NCBI GenBank assembly: GCA_003222065.1
Contig: QHUV01000436.1
Span: 1 to 9,703 of the forward strand
Origin: Gemmatimonadota bacterium
GTDB taxonomy: Bacteria > Gemmatimonadota > Gemmatimonadetes > Gemmatimonadales > Gemmatimonadaceae
Direction of reading: 5' to 3'
DNA: 9,703 bases
Shown: positions 1-6,610 of the stretch, in pieces
Layout: every line of letters begins with the position of its first letter
Numbering within the stretch: the stretch's first letter is position 1
Program-made: the position numbers and the translations under genes
Notes under the pieces: generated by a model
Told to the model about the DNA's origin: nothing
Seen by the model: the letters and a program-made list of their open reading frames with translations, nothing else
The model's database searches: none

Positions 1-2
1 AC

Positions 3-626
3 ACCGCGACGCCCTGCAACAAGCGCGAGCCTGGCTCCGGCTGCTCGGCGATCGCCGGCATCAATCGCACGGAAGCGATCCTCGGCACGAGTAAGGAGTG
101 CATCGCGACGTACCCGGGGGACCTTGGCGTGGCGCTCGTCGCGTTGGGCGCGAGGGTAGTCGTTCGTGAGGCGTCGGCGGCCAATGTCTCGAGTGAATCG
201 CGGATCATGTTCGAGAAGCTGCACTTCGTTCCCGGCGCGCACCCCGAGCGGGAGAACGCCCTTCGGCCGGGGGATTTGATCATAGCCATCGAGCTGCCAC
301 CGCTCGCCGCGGCGCGTCGCTCGCTGTACCTCAAGGTGCGGGATCGCGCCAGCTACGCATTCGCCCTCGCCTCGGCGGCCGTCGCTGTCGACATGCAGGG
401 ACGCGGAATTCGCGACGCACGGGTCGCGTTAGGCGGCGTCGCCACCATCCCGTGGCGCTCGAAGGAGGCGGAGCATGAGCTCATCGGTAAGCCCGCCAGT
501 GAACAGACCTTTCGCGCCGCCGCCGAGGCGGCACTCGTGCGTGCGATGCCCCACCGCGACAACGCATTCAAGGTGACGCTGGCCAAGCGCACTCTCGTGC
601 GCGCGCTGACGGAGGTGACGGCATGA
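3..626 (+). CDS. paoB: FAD-binding subunit of PaoB/YagS-type aldehyde oxidoreductase (5'-partial)
   Basis: The reading frame is open from the left edge, so the gene starts outside the window; the GTG at 129 is internal. The residues before it read CNKREPGSGC (codons 15-44), then an NRxxAILGTSxxC stretch with a third Cys at 99-101. This is characteristic of the PaoB/YagS branch of the CO-dehydrogenase flavoprotein family, where extra cysteines bind a [4Fe-4S] cluster; the fourth Cys would lie upstream. The C-terminal FAD-family domain follows, with HPERENALRPGDLI and KVRDRASYAFALASAAVAV and the end LAKRTLVRALTEVTA. In PaoABC this subunit passes electrons from the molybdenum subunit through the [2Fe-2S] subunit to FAD, oxidising aldehydes in the periplasm. 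The stop overlaps the next gene's start (ATGA, 623-626), showing an operon with paoC. About 208 residues are visible; the family is usually around 320. Confidence 0.9.
   Translation, partial: TATPCNKREPGSGCSAIAGINRTEAILGTSKECIATYPGDLGVALVALGARVVVREASAANVSSESRIMFEKLHFVPGAHPERENALRPGDLIIAIELPPLAAARRSLYLKVRDRASYAFALASAAVAVDMQGRGIRDARVALGGVATIPWRSKEAEHELIGKPASEQTFRAAAEAALVRAMPHRDNAFKVTLAKRTLVRALTEVTA
611..618 (+). promoter_or_regulatory. Strong Shine-Dalgarno for paoC inside the end of paoB
   Basis: GGAGGTGA lies in the last codons of paoB, four bases before the ATG at 623. It is a near-perfect anti-16S match and fixes the paoC start, which overlaps the paoB stop. Confidence 0.75.
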
Positions 627-2941
627 GCTCGCCCCGACAAGCGAAGCGTGCGCCGAGCGTCGGCGCGCCAATGGACCGCGTCGATGGCCGGCTGAAGGTG
701 ACGGGCGGTGCTCGGTACGCGGCCGAGTACGCGATTCCGAATCTTGTGCACGCAGTGATGGTCACGAGCACCGTCGCCAAGGGCCGTGTGCGGGCGATGA
801 ACACCTCGGTCGCGGAGCGCGCCCTGGGGGTTATCAAAGTTCTCACACCGTTCAATGCCCCGCGTTTGCCTGGCGCACCGAAGCCGGGGCCACATGCGCC
901 GAGCGCGGAGCCGGGCCCGCAGAGCGTGAGCGGTAGCGGCGCGAGCGCAGGGCAAGGTGCCCAAGGCCCAGCGGCACGTGGGGCGGTCGCCATGCGGTTG
1001 CCGACGCTCCTACAAGACGACGTCGTGCGTTACAACGGCCAGCCGATCGGGCTCGTCGTCGCCGACACTCTCGAGCACGCGCGCGAGGCGGCGGATCTCG
1101 TGCGGGTGACGTACGACGTCGAACGCCCGGTGCTCGACTGGACAAAGGCGGCCGCGATTCCGCCCGAGCAGGTGCACCCGTTAGGCGGTGAGCGGACGAG
1201 CCGGAGGGGAGACGTCGAGGGCGGCCTCGCGGCAGCGGCGGTAAGCGTCGATCACACCTATATCACGCCGCTGGAGAACCACAACCCGATGGAGGTCCAC
1301 AGCACGATCGCCCAGTGGGAAGGCGATTCGCTGCTTCTCTACGAATCGACGCAGGGTATCTTCAGCGTCCGGAACACCGTAGCGCGTCACTTCGGAATGG
1401 CGCCAGACAAGGTACGAGTCGTCGCGTACTTCACGGGCGGCGGCTTCGGCAGCAAGGGCGGGCCCTGGTCGCACGAAAGCCTAACGGCGATGGCGGCGCG
1501 CGAGGTGGGCCGGCCGGTGAAGCTCGTCCTCACGCGGCGCCAGATGTTCGGCCCCGTCGGCGGCCGGCCGCGCACGGAGCAGCGCGTCGCGTTAGGCGCG
1601 GCGCACGATGGCACACTCACGGCCATTCGCCACCACAGCAAATCGACGACCTCGACGCTCGAGGACTGGGTCGAGCCCGCGACGTCGCAGACGCGGCTGC
1701 TCTACGCGTGTCCGAACGTCGAGACGCAGTATGATCTGGTGCGGGTCAACGTCGGCTCACCGACGTTTATGCGGGCGCCCGGGGAATCCACAGGGACCTT
1801 TGCCCTCGAGTCGGCAATGGACGAGCTGGCGTACGCGCTGAAGATGGACCCGGTCGCTCTCCGCCTGAAGAATTACGCCGAGCAAGATCCGGAGAGCGGG
1901 CGCCCGTGGTCGAGCAAGTCGCTGCGGCAGTGCTACGAATCCGCGGCGGCCCGTTTCGGCTGGAGTGGTCGGAAGGCTGAACCGCGCTCGACCCGCAATG
2001 GGCGCTGGCTCGTGGGGTGGGGGATGGCGACGGCGACGTATCCGGCGCGCCGCGGCGCCGCCGGTGCCGTCGCGCGCATGCTACCCGATGGTAGGGCGTG
2101 GGTACGCGCCGGCACGCAGGAGATCGGCTGTGGGACGTACACCTCGATGACGCAGGTCGCCGCCGACGCGTTAGGCATCGCGCCTGGTCAGATCCGTTTC
2201 GAGCTGGGTAGCACCGACATGCCGGAGAATCCGGCGTCGACGGGGTCAGTCACCGCGGCATCGACGGGGAGCGCCGTGCACGATGTGGCGACGGCGCTCC
2301 GGCAGAAGCTCGTGCAGCTGGCGATCGCCGATCCGCAATCGCCATTGTATGGTGTCAGCGAAGACGCCGTGCGTACACTAGACGGCCGCCTAACGACTGG
2401 CGGCGATCGCGGCGAGACGTACGTCGCCTTGCTTGCCCGGCACGGTGGCCAGCCGGTGGAAGCCACGATCTCCACGCGGCCGGGGGCCGAGACGCAGCAG
2501 TACTCGATGCACTCGTTTGGGGCGGTGTTCACGGAAGTTTGGGTCGATCCCGACCTCGCGATCATCCGCGTGCCACGCGTCGTCACCGCCCACGCGGTGG
2601 GCCGAATCCTCAACGCGAAGACGGCCCGCAGCCAAATCATCGGCGGCGTCGTCTGGGGCGTCGGCATGGCACTCGAAGAGGAAACGCTCATCGACCCGCG
2701 ATCCGGCCGCTATATAAATGCTGATCTCGCGGAGTACCATGTGCCGGTGAACGCGGACATCGGTACGATCGACGTCGCGTTTATCGAGGAGCCGGACCTG
2801 CATGTCAGCTCCGTCGGCGCGAAGGGCATCGGCGAGATCGGCATCACCGGCGTCGCGGCATCGATCGCGAATGCGGTGTACCATGCCACGGGGAAACGTG
2901 TGCGGGAGTTGCCGATCAGGATTGAGAAAGTGCTAAGCTGA
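623..2941 (+). CDS. paoC: Molybdopterin-binding catalytic subunit of PaoC/YagR-type aldehyde oxidoreductase (xanthine dehydrogenase family)
   Basis: 772 residues, starting at an ATG with a strong Shine-Dalgarno and overlapping the paoB stop. The order is classical for the family: an N-terminal a/b-hammerhead domain (about 15-170, starting DRVDGRLKVTGGARYAAEY and ending in the YNGQPIGLVVADTLEHA segment), then the molybdopterin domains. Visible motifs are FTGGGFGSK (270-278, cofactor binding), MRAPGE with Arg384 (equivalent to the active-site Arg of PaoC), GTQEIGCGTYTSM (497-509) and GAKGIGEIG with Glu738, the expected catalytic base next to Mo. The likely reaction is oxidation of aldehydes, often aromatic, to acids at a molybdopterin cytosine dinucleotide centre. 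Substrate cannot be read from sequence. An approximately 40-residue Pro/Gly/Ala/Ser-rich insert (83-124) makes it longer than E. coli PaoC (about 730). The last 141 bp recur inverted at 3307-3447. No twin-arginine signal is seen here, as expected, since in this family it sits on the 2Fe-2S subunit. Confidence 0.93.
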   Translation: MSSPRQAKRAPSVGAPMDRVDGRLKVTGGARYAAEYAIPNLVHAVMVTSTVAKGRVRAMNTSVAERALGVIKVLTPFNAPRLPGAPKPGPHAPSAEPGPQSVSGSGASAGQGAQGPAARGAVAMRLPTLLQDDVVRYNGQPIGLVVADTLEHAREAADLVRVTYDVERPVLDWTKAAAIPPEQVHPLGGERTSRRGDVEGGLAAAAVSVDHTYITPLENHNPMEVHSTIAQWEGDSLLLYESTQGIFSVRNTVARHFGMAPDKVRVVAYFTGGGFGSKGGPWSHESLTAMAAREVGRPVKLVLTRRQMFGPVGGRPRTEQRVALGAAHDGTLTAIRHHSKSTTSTLEDWVEPATSQTRLLYACPNVETQYDLVRVNVGSPTFMRAPGESTGTFALESAMDELAYALKMDPVALRLKNYAEQDPESGRPWSSKSLRQCYESAAARFGWSGRKAEPRSTRNGRWLVGWGMATATYPARRGAAGAVARMLPDGRAWVRAGTQEIGCGTYTSMTQVAADALGIAPGQIRFELGSTDMPENPASTGSVTAASTGSAVHDVATALRQKLVQLAIADPQSPLYGVSEDAVRTLDGRLTTGGDRGETYVALLARHGGQPVEATISTRPGAETQQYSMHSFGAVFTEVWVDPDLAIIRVPRVVTAHAVGRILNAKTARSQIIGGVVWGVGMALEEETLIDPRSGRYINADLAEYHVPVNADIGTIDVAFIEEPDLHVSSVGAKGIGEIGITGVAASIANAVYHATGKRVRELPIRIEKVLS

Positions 2942-3306
2942 CCCTTCACCGTGGTTGGTACAGCTTCAGCGCGGACGAAAGAGCGATAACGGCTCATCAC
3001 GGATTTCCCGGATCTGAAAACCGATCTCCCGGATCTTCCTCAGCGCCTACGCCGCCGTGCTCCACGCGCCCGGACGATGCTCGTGGTGACGGCACACCAG
3101 GCGAGTTCCGACGCGCGGAGCTTCCCGAGGTCGTCCCCAAAGAATTCGTCCGGGCTCGTAGAGCGTGGAGTCGTGAGCGCGCACGGAGCGGATCCGTGAA
3201 ATCTGTTTGAATCCGGGAAATCCGTGATGAACTATTGTCCGTGCCTGTCCCGAGGACCGCGAGCGACGAGGGATTCGTCCGCGCTGACGCTTTTTCGGAG
3301 CGAGCA
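2942..3306. other. Intergenic spacer after paoC; no convincing gene
   Basis: 365 bp with no supported coding sequence. It holds degenerate direct repeats of the GGATTTCCCGGAT type (for example 3001-3013 and 3023-3034) and their inverted partners at 3191-3230. A minus-strand open frame at 3047-3307 is made largely of these repeats and has no recognisable domain. No clear GC-rich hairpin with a T-tract is seen downstream of the paoC stop. Confidence 0.6.
2994..3230. repeat. Palindromic intergenic repeat with 20-bp perfect inverted ends
   Basis: The ends TCATCACGGATTTCCCGGAT (2994-3013) and its exact reverse complement (3211-3230) flank about 197 bp. The similarity extends inward in weaker form (CTGAAAACCGATCTCCCGGATC against TCAAACAGATTTCACGGATC) and again at the CTCCACGC and GCCCGGACGA blocks. 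It encodes no transposase, so it resembles a non-autonomous palindromic element or a structured intergenic repeat. It is nested inside the larger inverted duplication. Confidence 0.65.
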
Positions 3307-3447
3307 TCAGCTTAGCACTCTCTCAATCCTGATCGGCAACTCCCGCACACGTTTCCCCGTGGCATGGTAGACCGCATTCGCGATCGATGCGGCGACGCCG
3401 GTGATGCCGATCTCGCCGATGCCCTTCGCGCCGACGGAGCTGACATG
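3307..3447 (-). pseudogene. 3'-terminal fragment of a second paoC copy
   Basis: On the minus strand this encodes the last 46 residues of a PaoC-like protein, including the GAKGIGEIG catalytic-Glu motif and the same stop, with no upstream part. Against the paoC end there are three base changes: two synonymous (GCG/GCC, GTG/GTC) and one conservative (AAA/AGA, Lys/Arg). Such a pattern suggests the copy was a functional gene, or was being homogenised with paoC, until recently. At 3447/3448 homology stops abruptly and the sequence becomes the carboxypeptidase-regulatory-like gene in a different frame, so the fragment cannot be expressed as a PaoC tail from that gene. Confidence 0.88.
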
Positions 3448-4504
3448 AGATCTTCACCGCGTCGAGCGTCTGCACCGGATGATCGAGGACGACGTCGACG
3501 GTCGTTAGGCCTTCCCGTGTCAGGTCGACGGCGACGCGTTTCGGCTCGTAGCCGATGGCGCGGACCTCGACTGACTGCGTCCCCGCCGGCAGGCCGGCGA
3601 GCGCGAACGTCCCGGACTCCCGCGTGCGCTCATCGACGCCGGTCCCCGGCACGCTCACGTCGGCGTTGGCGATCGGTTTGCCCTTGTCGTTATGCACGAC
3701 GCCAGTGAGCCGGGAGCTGCCGCGGCGCAGGGTCGCGATCGGAATCCGGCCGGTGGCGGCGGTGGTGTCTTCGTACACCGTGATCGTCGAGTCGGCGCGG
3801 CTGACGTCAAAATCGCGCAGGAGCAAACCGCCCGCGGGAACGCGCAACTCGACGACGCCACTCGCTTCATCCCCGGCCTCCGCGCTCGCCGTGATGTCCA
3901 GGTCACTCGGGACGCTACAGGCCGCGAACCACCCCATGTCATCGCTCTTGACGGGAATCTGCTGCCGATTTCGCCGAACGCCGCCCTGTCCGATGAGGAG
4001 CTCCATCCAGAGCAACGTCACCGTTCCGGACCGGGGCTGCCGCGTGTCGGCGTCGCGAATGTGGCCGAGGAGTAACCCAACGGAGTCGCGTGGCGCCGAC
4101 GACTTGCACAGCTGTGCGACGATCGTGCCCGCCGACGGGATTCCGAGATCGACGCGATGTTCGCTGCTATCACGCACGACGATGCGCCTCGGCGCGAGAT
4201 CGATGCCGAGAGTGTCGAGCGCTGGATGAAAGAAGGCGATGATGTAGGAGCCTGGGACAAGACCGTTGATTCGGTAGCTGCCCAGCGAGTCGGCCGTGGC
4301 CGTCCGCACGTGCGCTGCGTTACTGTCGGCGAGCTGAATGACCGCGCCGGCGAGCGGATGTCGCGTCACGCTGTCCGTGACGACACCGGTAACCGCTACC
4401 TGGGCCTCAACCGATGTCGAGGCAAGGAACGACGTCACGAGAAGGCGACGAGCTTGTTGAGGCAACCGCGCCCTCAGCAGTTGCGCCTTGAGCAGTTGCG
4501 CCAT
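3323..4504 (-). CDS. Exported carboxypeptidase-regulatory-like repeat protein, 3'-truncated and fused out of frame to the paoC fragment
   Basis: From ATG 4504 the protein has a signal peptide (basic n-region, LLVTSFLAS core, probable cleavage after VEAQ near residue 35). Three beta-sandwich segments of the carboxypeptidase-regulatory type follow: about 38-100 (VTGVVTDSVTRHPLAGAVI), 143-235, and 264-328 (LTGVVHNDKGKPIANADVSV, GLPAGTQSVEVRAIGY). The native sequence ends at about residue 352 with PVQTLDAVKI, exactly where such proteins pass into a TonB-plug-like segment. After 3448 the frame runs through the antisense-phased paoC fragment for about 42 Arg-rich, meaningless residues to a stop at 3323. 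The product is probably a broken outer-membrane or periplasmic surface protein of unknown ligand. A GTG at 4579 or 4534 is also possible as start, but 4504 gives the best signal peptide. It follows the hydrolase gene by about 24 bp, suggesting the same operon. Confidence 0.75.
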   Translation of the reverse strand: MAQLLKAQLLRARLPQQARRLLVTSFLASTSVEAQVAVTGVVTDSVTRHPLAGAVIQLADSNAAHVRTATADSLGSYRINGLVPGSYIIAFFHPALDTLGIDLAPRRIVVRDSSEHRVDLGIPSAGTIVAQLCKSSAPRDSVGLLLGHIRDADTRQPRSGTVTLLWMELLIGQGGVRRNRQQIPVKSDDMGWFAACSVPSDLDITASAEAGDEASGVVELRVPAGGLLLRDFDVSRADSTITVYEDTTAATGRIPIATLRRGSSRLTGVVHNDKGKPIANADVSVPGTGVDERTRESGTFALAGLPAGTQSVEVRAIGYEPKRVAVDLTREGLTTVDVVLDHPVQTLDAVKISCQLRRREGHRRDRHHRRRRIDRECGLPCHGETCAGVADQD

Positions 4505-4522
4505 CGGCAGTTGCGCCGCTCG
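4478..4522. repeat. Three 15-bp tandem repeats in the signal-peptide region
   Basis: Three adjacent 15-bp units each begin CAGTTGCGCC (4478, 4493, 4508) and differ only in the last five bases. On the minus strand they encode AQLPM-AQLLK-AQLLR, so unit number changes the length of the N-terminal region of the carboxypeptidase-regulatory-like protein by five residues per unit without a frameshift. The ATG at 4504 is inside the array. Confidence 0.8.
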
Positions 4523-4527
4523 CACTC

Positions 4528-5521
4528 TTAGCACCCTCGCGCCCCGGTTCCGCCATCGACGCTCCGAAGCCACGCGCACATCACCGGCCGATAGACCGCC
4601 GGCCCCGCGTCACTATTCGTGAGGACGACGAGACCGGCGCGCCGTGCTGGCACCGCCACCCAGATCAGCTGCCAGCCGCGGTTGCTGCCGCCATGCATAA
4701 CGAGTCGCGTCCCGTCCGGTAGTGTATCGAGCTGCTGGCCGAAGCCGTAGGCGCCATTGCTCCCCTCCGAATGCGGCGCGGGGGAGTACATGACGTCGAT
4801 CGTCTCGGGGCGAAGCAGCCCGCGGCCGGGCGGCTCGCCGTGCGGACCAGTCAACCCCGCGGCGACGAACCGGCCGAGATCCTCGGCGGTCGTGTACAAA
4901 CCGGCGGCGGCAAGCTCGGCGAAGCGGTAGTTCGGGAGGCGGCGGCCGGCACGATCATAGGCGACGGCGGTGCGTGCGCGGAGACCAGGCAGCCAGTCGT
5001 AGGAGCTGCTGTGCATGCCTAACGGCTCGAGCACGGCTTGCCGCATGTAGTCGACGAACGACTTGCCCGACCGCTCCTCCACGAGCAGCTGCAGGATGGT
5101 GAAGCCGCCGCCACTGTATTCCCAACGCGTGCCAGGGCGGAAGGCGACGTGAACGTCGCCGGCCCCGTTCGTGGCGCCGATCGATCTGTCCTTGCTCCGC
5201 GAGCGTCATCACTCCCCACGCCGCCACCGACTTCGAGATCGAGGCGACCTGAAAGACCGTTTGGCTCGTCACCGGCGTGCGCTTCTCGCGATCGGCAAAT
5301 CCGAATCCGCGCGTCCAGGTCAAGGCGCCATCCTGGACGAGGGCAATCGCGACTCCCGGCACATCCGCCTTCTCCATGAGGCGCGGGACGACGAGCTCCA
5401 GTGAGTCGGCGAAGGCGGGCTTGGTGCCTGCCCAGAGCTTGCCGGCGAATTCGCGCGGCTGGCCAAGGCACGCCAGAGCGCAGCCGGCGCCGAGCATAAC
5501 GAGGGCGCGCGCACGCCTCAT
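4528..5521 (-). pseudogene. Serine beta-lactamase-family hydrolase (class C/penicillin-binding-like), broken by an out-of-frame internal deletion
   Basis: The N-terminal half starts at ATG 5521, overlapping the upstream stop (ATGA) with GGAG eight bases before it. It has a signal peptide (MRRARALVMLGAGCALACLG), the LMEKADVPGVAIALVQDGALTWTRG strand pair typical of the family, and the nucleophile motif SISK at residues 94-97. The frame is good to TLAEQGQID (residue 114, 5180). The C-terminal half resumes one frame over at 5175 (ATNGAG) and holds YSGGG (YxN-like), EPLGM, LPNYRFAELAAAGLYTTAEDLGRF and HGGSN (KTG-equivalent), ending normally at 4528. Family members have about 60-80 residues between these points, including the RRLLSHTAG stretch, absent here. 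The result is a frameshift plus loss of core structure, so it is very likely non-functional. Intact relatives act in the periplasm on beta-lactams, peptides or esters; the substrate is unknown. An assembly error cannot be excluded. Confidence 0.85.
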
Positions 5522-6334
5522 GGACGCCGCTCCAGCGTCGAATAAGCGATGCCGTCCGACCACGTCCCCGTCGGTGCGTAGCCGGCAATTCCGCCATTTT
5601 GCAGATCGATCGTGGCGACGAGGTTGCGTCCTTGCAGGGTCACGAACGCCCACCGGCCGTCCGGCGAGGTCGTCACTCCCTCCGGCGACGGCGAACCGGG
5701 CACTTCGGCCGTGGCGACGATGCCGACCCACACGCGCTTTCCATCAGGACTGGTCGCGATGCCCTCGACGAACTTCGCAACCGGGATGACGCGCTTCGCT
5801 TCGCGCTTCGCCACGTCGAGCCGGCTGATCGATCCATCGACGATGTTCGTCGTGAACAGCTCGTCCCCGGCGGCCGACATCGCCAACATATGCGATGCAC
5901 GGCCGTTCGTCGGTACGGTGCCAATGACGCGTCCATCGCGGAAATCGACGAGCACGACGGCGCGGCTGACCTCCGACGTCACGGCGAGGCTCGTGTCGCC
6001 GGGGAAGAACGCCATCCCATGCGGGCGGCGATACTCGCCCAGGTCGATCGTCCGCGCGACGGTCAGTCGCGAGAGATCGATGACGGTGATGCTGTTACCG
6101 GGTCGCTCGCGGGTTCCGTAGTTGCTCACGACGGCCCATTTACCGTCGTGCGTCGTCGACCTCGTGGGGCGCCTCGCCGGTGGGGAGGGTCGCGAGCACG
6201 CGCCCCGACGCGGCGTCGATCACCGTGGCGGTGTTGTCGCGCATGTTACTGGCGACGATAGTGCCGTGCGGCGTCTCGCGTCCGGCGACGCCGAGCATCA
6301 CCACCAATGCGAGAGCGATCATCGAGAGTTTCAT
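5518..6334 (-). pseudogene. YncE/YVTN-family beta-propeller protein, frameshifted
   Basis: Starts at ATG 6334 with a signal peptide (MKLSMIALALVVMLGVAG), then IVASNMRDNTATVIDAASG and PTGEAPHEV (to 6158). The expected continuation, HDGKWAVVSNYG, is present one frame over from 6150, with seven bases between the two phases, so a 1- or 2-base indel near 6151-6157 breaks the gene. The second part (about 210 residues) carries propeller-blade repeats: NSITVIDLSR, SRAVVLVDFRDG, GSISRLDVAKREAKRVIPV, SPDGKRVWV and SPDGRWAFVTLQGRNLVATIDL. Successive SPDG turns at the end are only about 28 residues apart instead of the usual 40 or so, suggesting a further in-frame loss. Such proteins are periplasmic beta-propellers, often binding partners or sensors. 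It is coupled to the downstream hydrolase gene by an ATGA overlap at 5521-5518. A TTG at 6370 is a weaker start. Confidence 0.82.
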
Positions 6335-6444
6335 GGCGGCAAGTGTGAAGCGCCGCGCAAAGACTTTCAACCCCGCGAAAGCAAAGGCTTTGTTATTTCC
6401 ATCGTCTTCTTGGCGGCCAGGCCACCGAGCACGTCAAAGGCTGG

Positions 6445-6573
6445 ACGCAGATGGACGCAGATTACGCAGATGAAACGCAGATGAAAAGATCCGTTTCCGA
6501 TCTTTTGAAAAAGTTCGTCTTCGATTCTCTTGTAGTATCCGCGTTCATCTGCGAAATCTGCGTCCATCTGCGT
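6445..6573. repeat. Palindromic array of ACGCAGAT units
   Basis: Four ACGCAGAT units stand at 6445, 6455, 6464 and 6475 on the plus strand. Matching inverted units lie at 6537-6573 (ATCCGCGT, ATCTGCGA, ATCTGCGT, ATCTGCGT). The outer 30 bp (6445-6474 against 6544-6573) pair at 29 of 30 positions, giving a long potential hairpin or cruciform with about 69 bp between the arms. Units repeat every 9-11 bp. Comparable CAGAT/GGAT-rich intergenic repeats occur in several high-GC environmental phyla; that is recollection, not a search result. Confidence 0.85.
6484..6506. terminator. Possible weak bidirectional terminator hairpin
   Basis: AAAAGATC (6484-6491) pairs with GATCTTTT (6499-6506) around a 7-base loop, inside the palindromic array. 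On the minus strand it lies 105 bp beyond the cyclophilin stop and its 3' arm ends in TTTT. The stem is AU-rich and no longer T-tract follows, so termination is only a guess. Confidence 0.3.
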
Positions 6574-6610
6574 TCGCCGTTCACCTACAGAGGGACAACC
6601 CTGGTCAATA

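Larger units (their letters stand above)
2801..3447. repeat. Imperfect long inverted duplication containing the paoC 3' end
   Basis: Bases 2801-2941 (the end of paoC, stop included) and the reverse complement of 3307-3447 match at 138 of 141 positions. Moving inward, shorter collinear inverted matches follow: 2966-2979 with 3274-3287 (14/14), 2994-3013 with 3211-3230 (20/20) and 3068-3077 with 3146-3155 (10/10). All share nearly the same centre (about 3111-3127). The simplest reading is an old inverted duplication of the paoC end plus its downstream flank, with non-coding parts diverged and coding parts kept. Independent insertion of related intergenic repeats is an alternative for the inner blocks. 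Confidence 0.85.
6335..6610. other. Intergenic region between the ligase/cyclophilin genes and the decaying operon
   Basis: 276 bp without a supported gene. It contains the palindromic ACGCAGAT array (6445-6573) and a short central hairpin. Open frames crossing it on both strands translate the repeat itself (for example FICVICVHLR-like strings) and have no start signal or domain. I see no convincing promoter for the downstream minus-strand genes. Confidence 0.6.

Noticed and set aside
2390..2884. Antisense open frame sharing a peptide with the plus-strand frame at 3364-3708 (RIRDRCxDAGDADLADALRADGADM)
   Set aside because: The shared peptide is only the antisense reading of the duplicated paoC end; it reflects the inverted DNA repeat, not a paralogous protein.
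2994..3230. Insertion sequence
   Set aside because: The inverted ends enclose under 200 bp with no transposase, and I see no target-site duplication.
3047..3307. 86-residue minus-strand open frame in the spacer
   Set aside because: It translates the inverted repeat blocks, is Arg-rich, has no domain or convincing ribosome site, and overlaps the paoC fragment end.
3555..4229. 224-residue plus-strand open frame opposite the carboxypeptidase-regulatory-like gene
   Set aside because: The minus-strand frame has clear domains and a signal peptide; the plus frame is an antisense shadow typical of high-GC DNA.
5518..6370. Programmed ribosomal frameshift in the propeller gene
   Set aside because: No slippery run of the usual kind is seen at 6151-6157, and neighbouring genes are also broken, so decay or an assembly error is simpler.
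6367..6567. Small minus-strand protein rich in FICVICVHLR-type sequence
   Set aside because: It is a translation of the intergenic repeat; the same string arises on both strands and there is no start signal.
6445..6573. CRISPR-like array
   Set aside because: Units are 8 bp with 1-3 bp between them and the two halves are inverted; there are no spacers and no cas genes.
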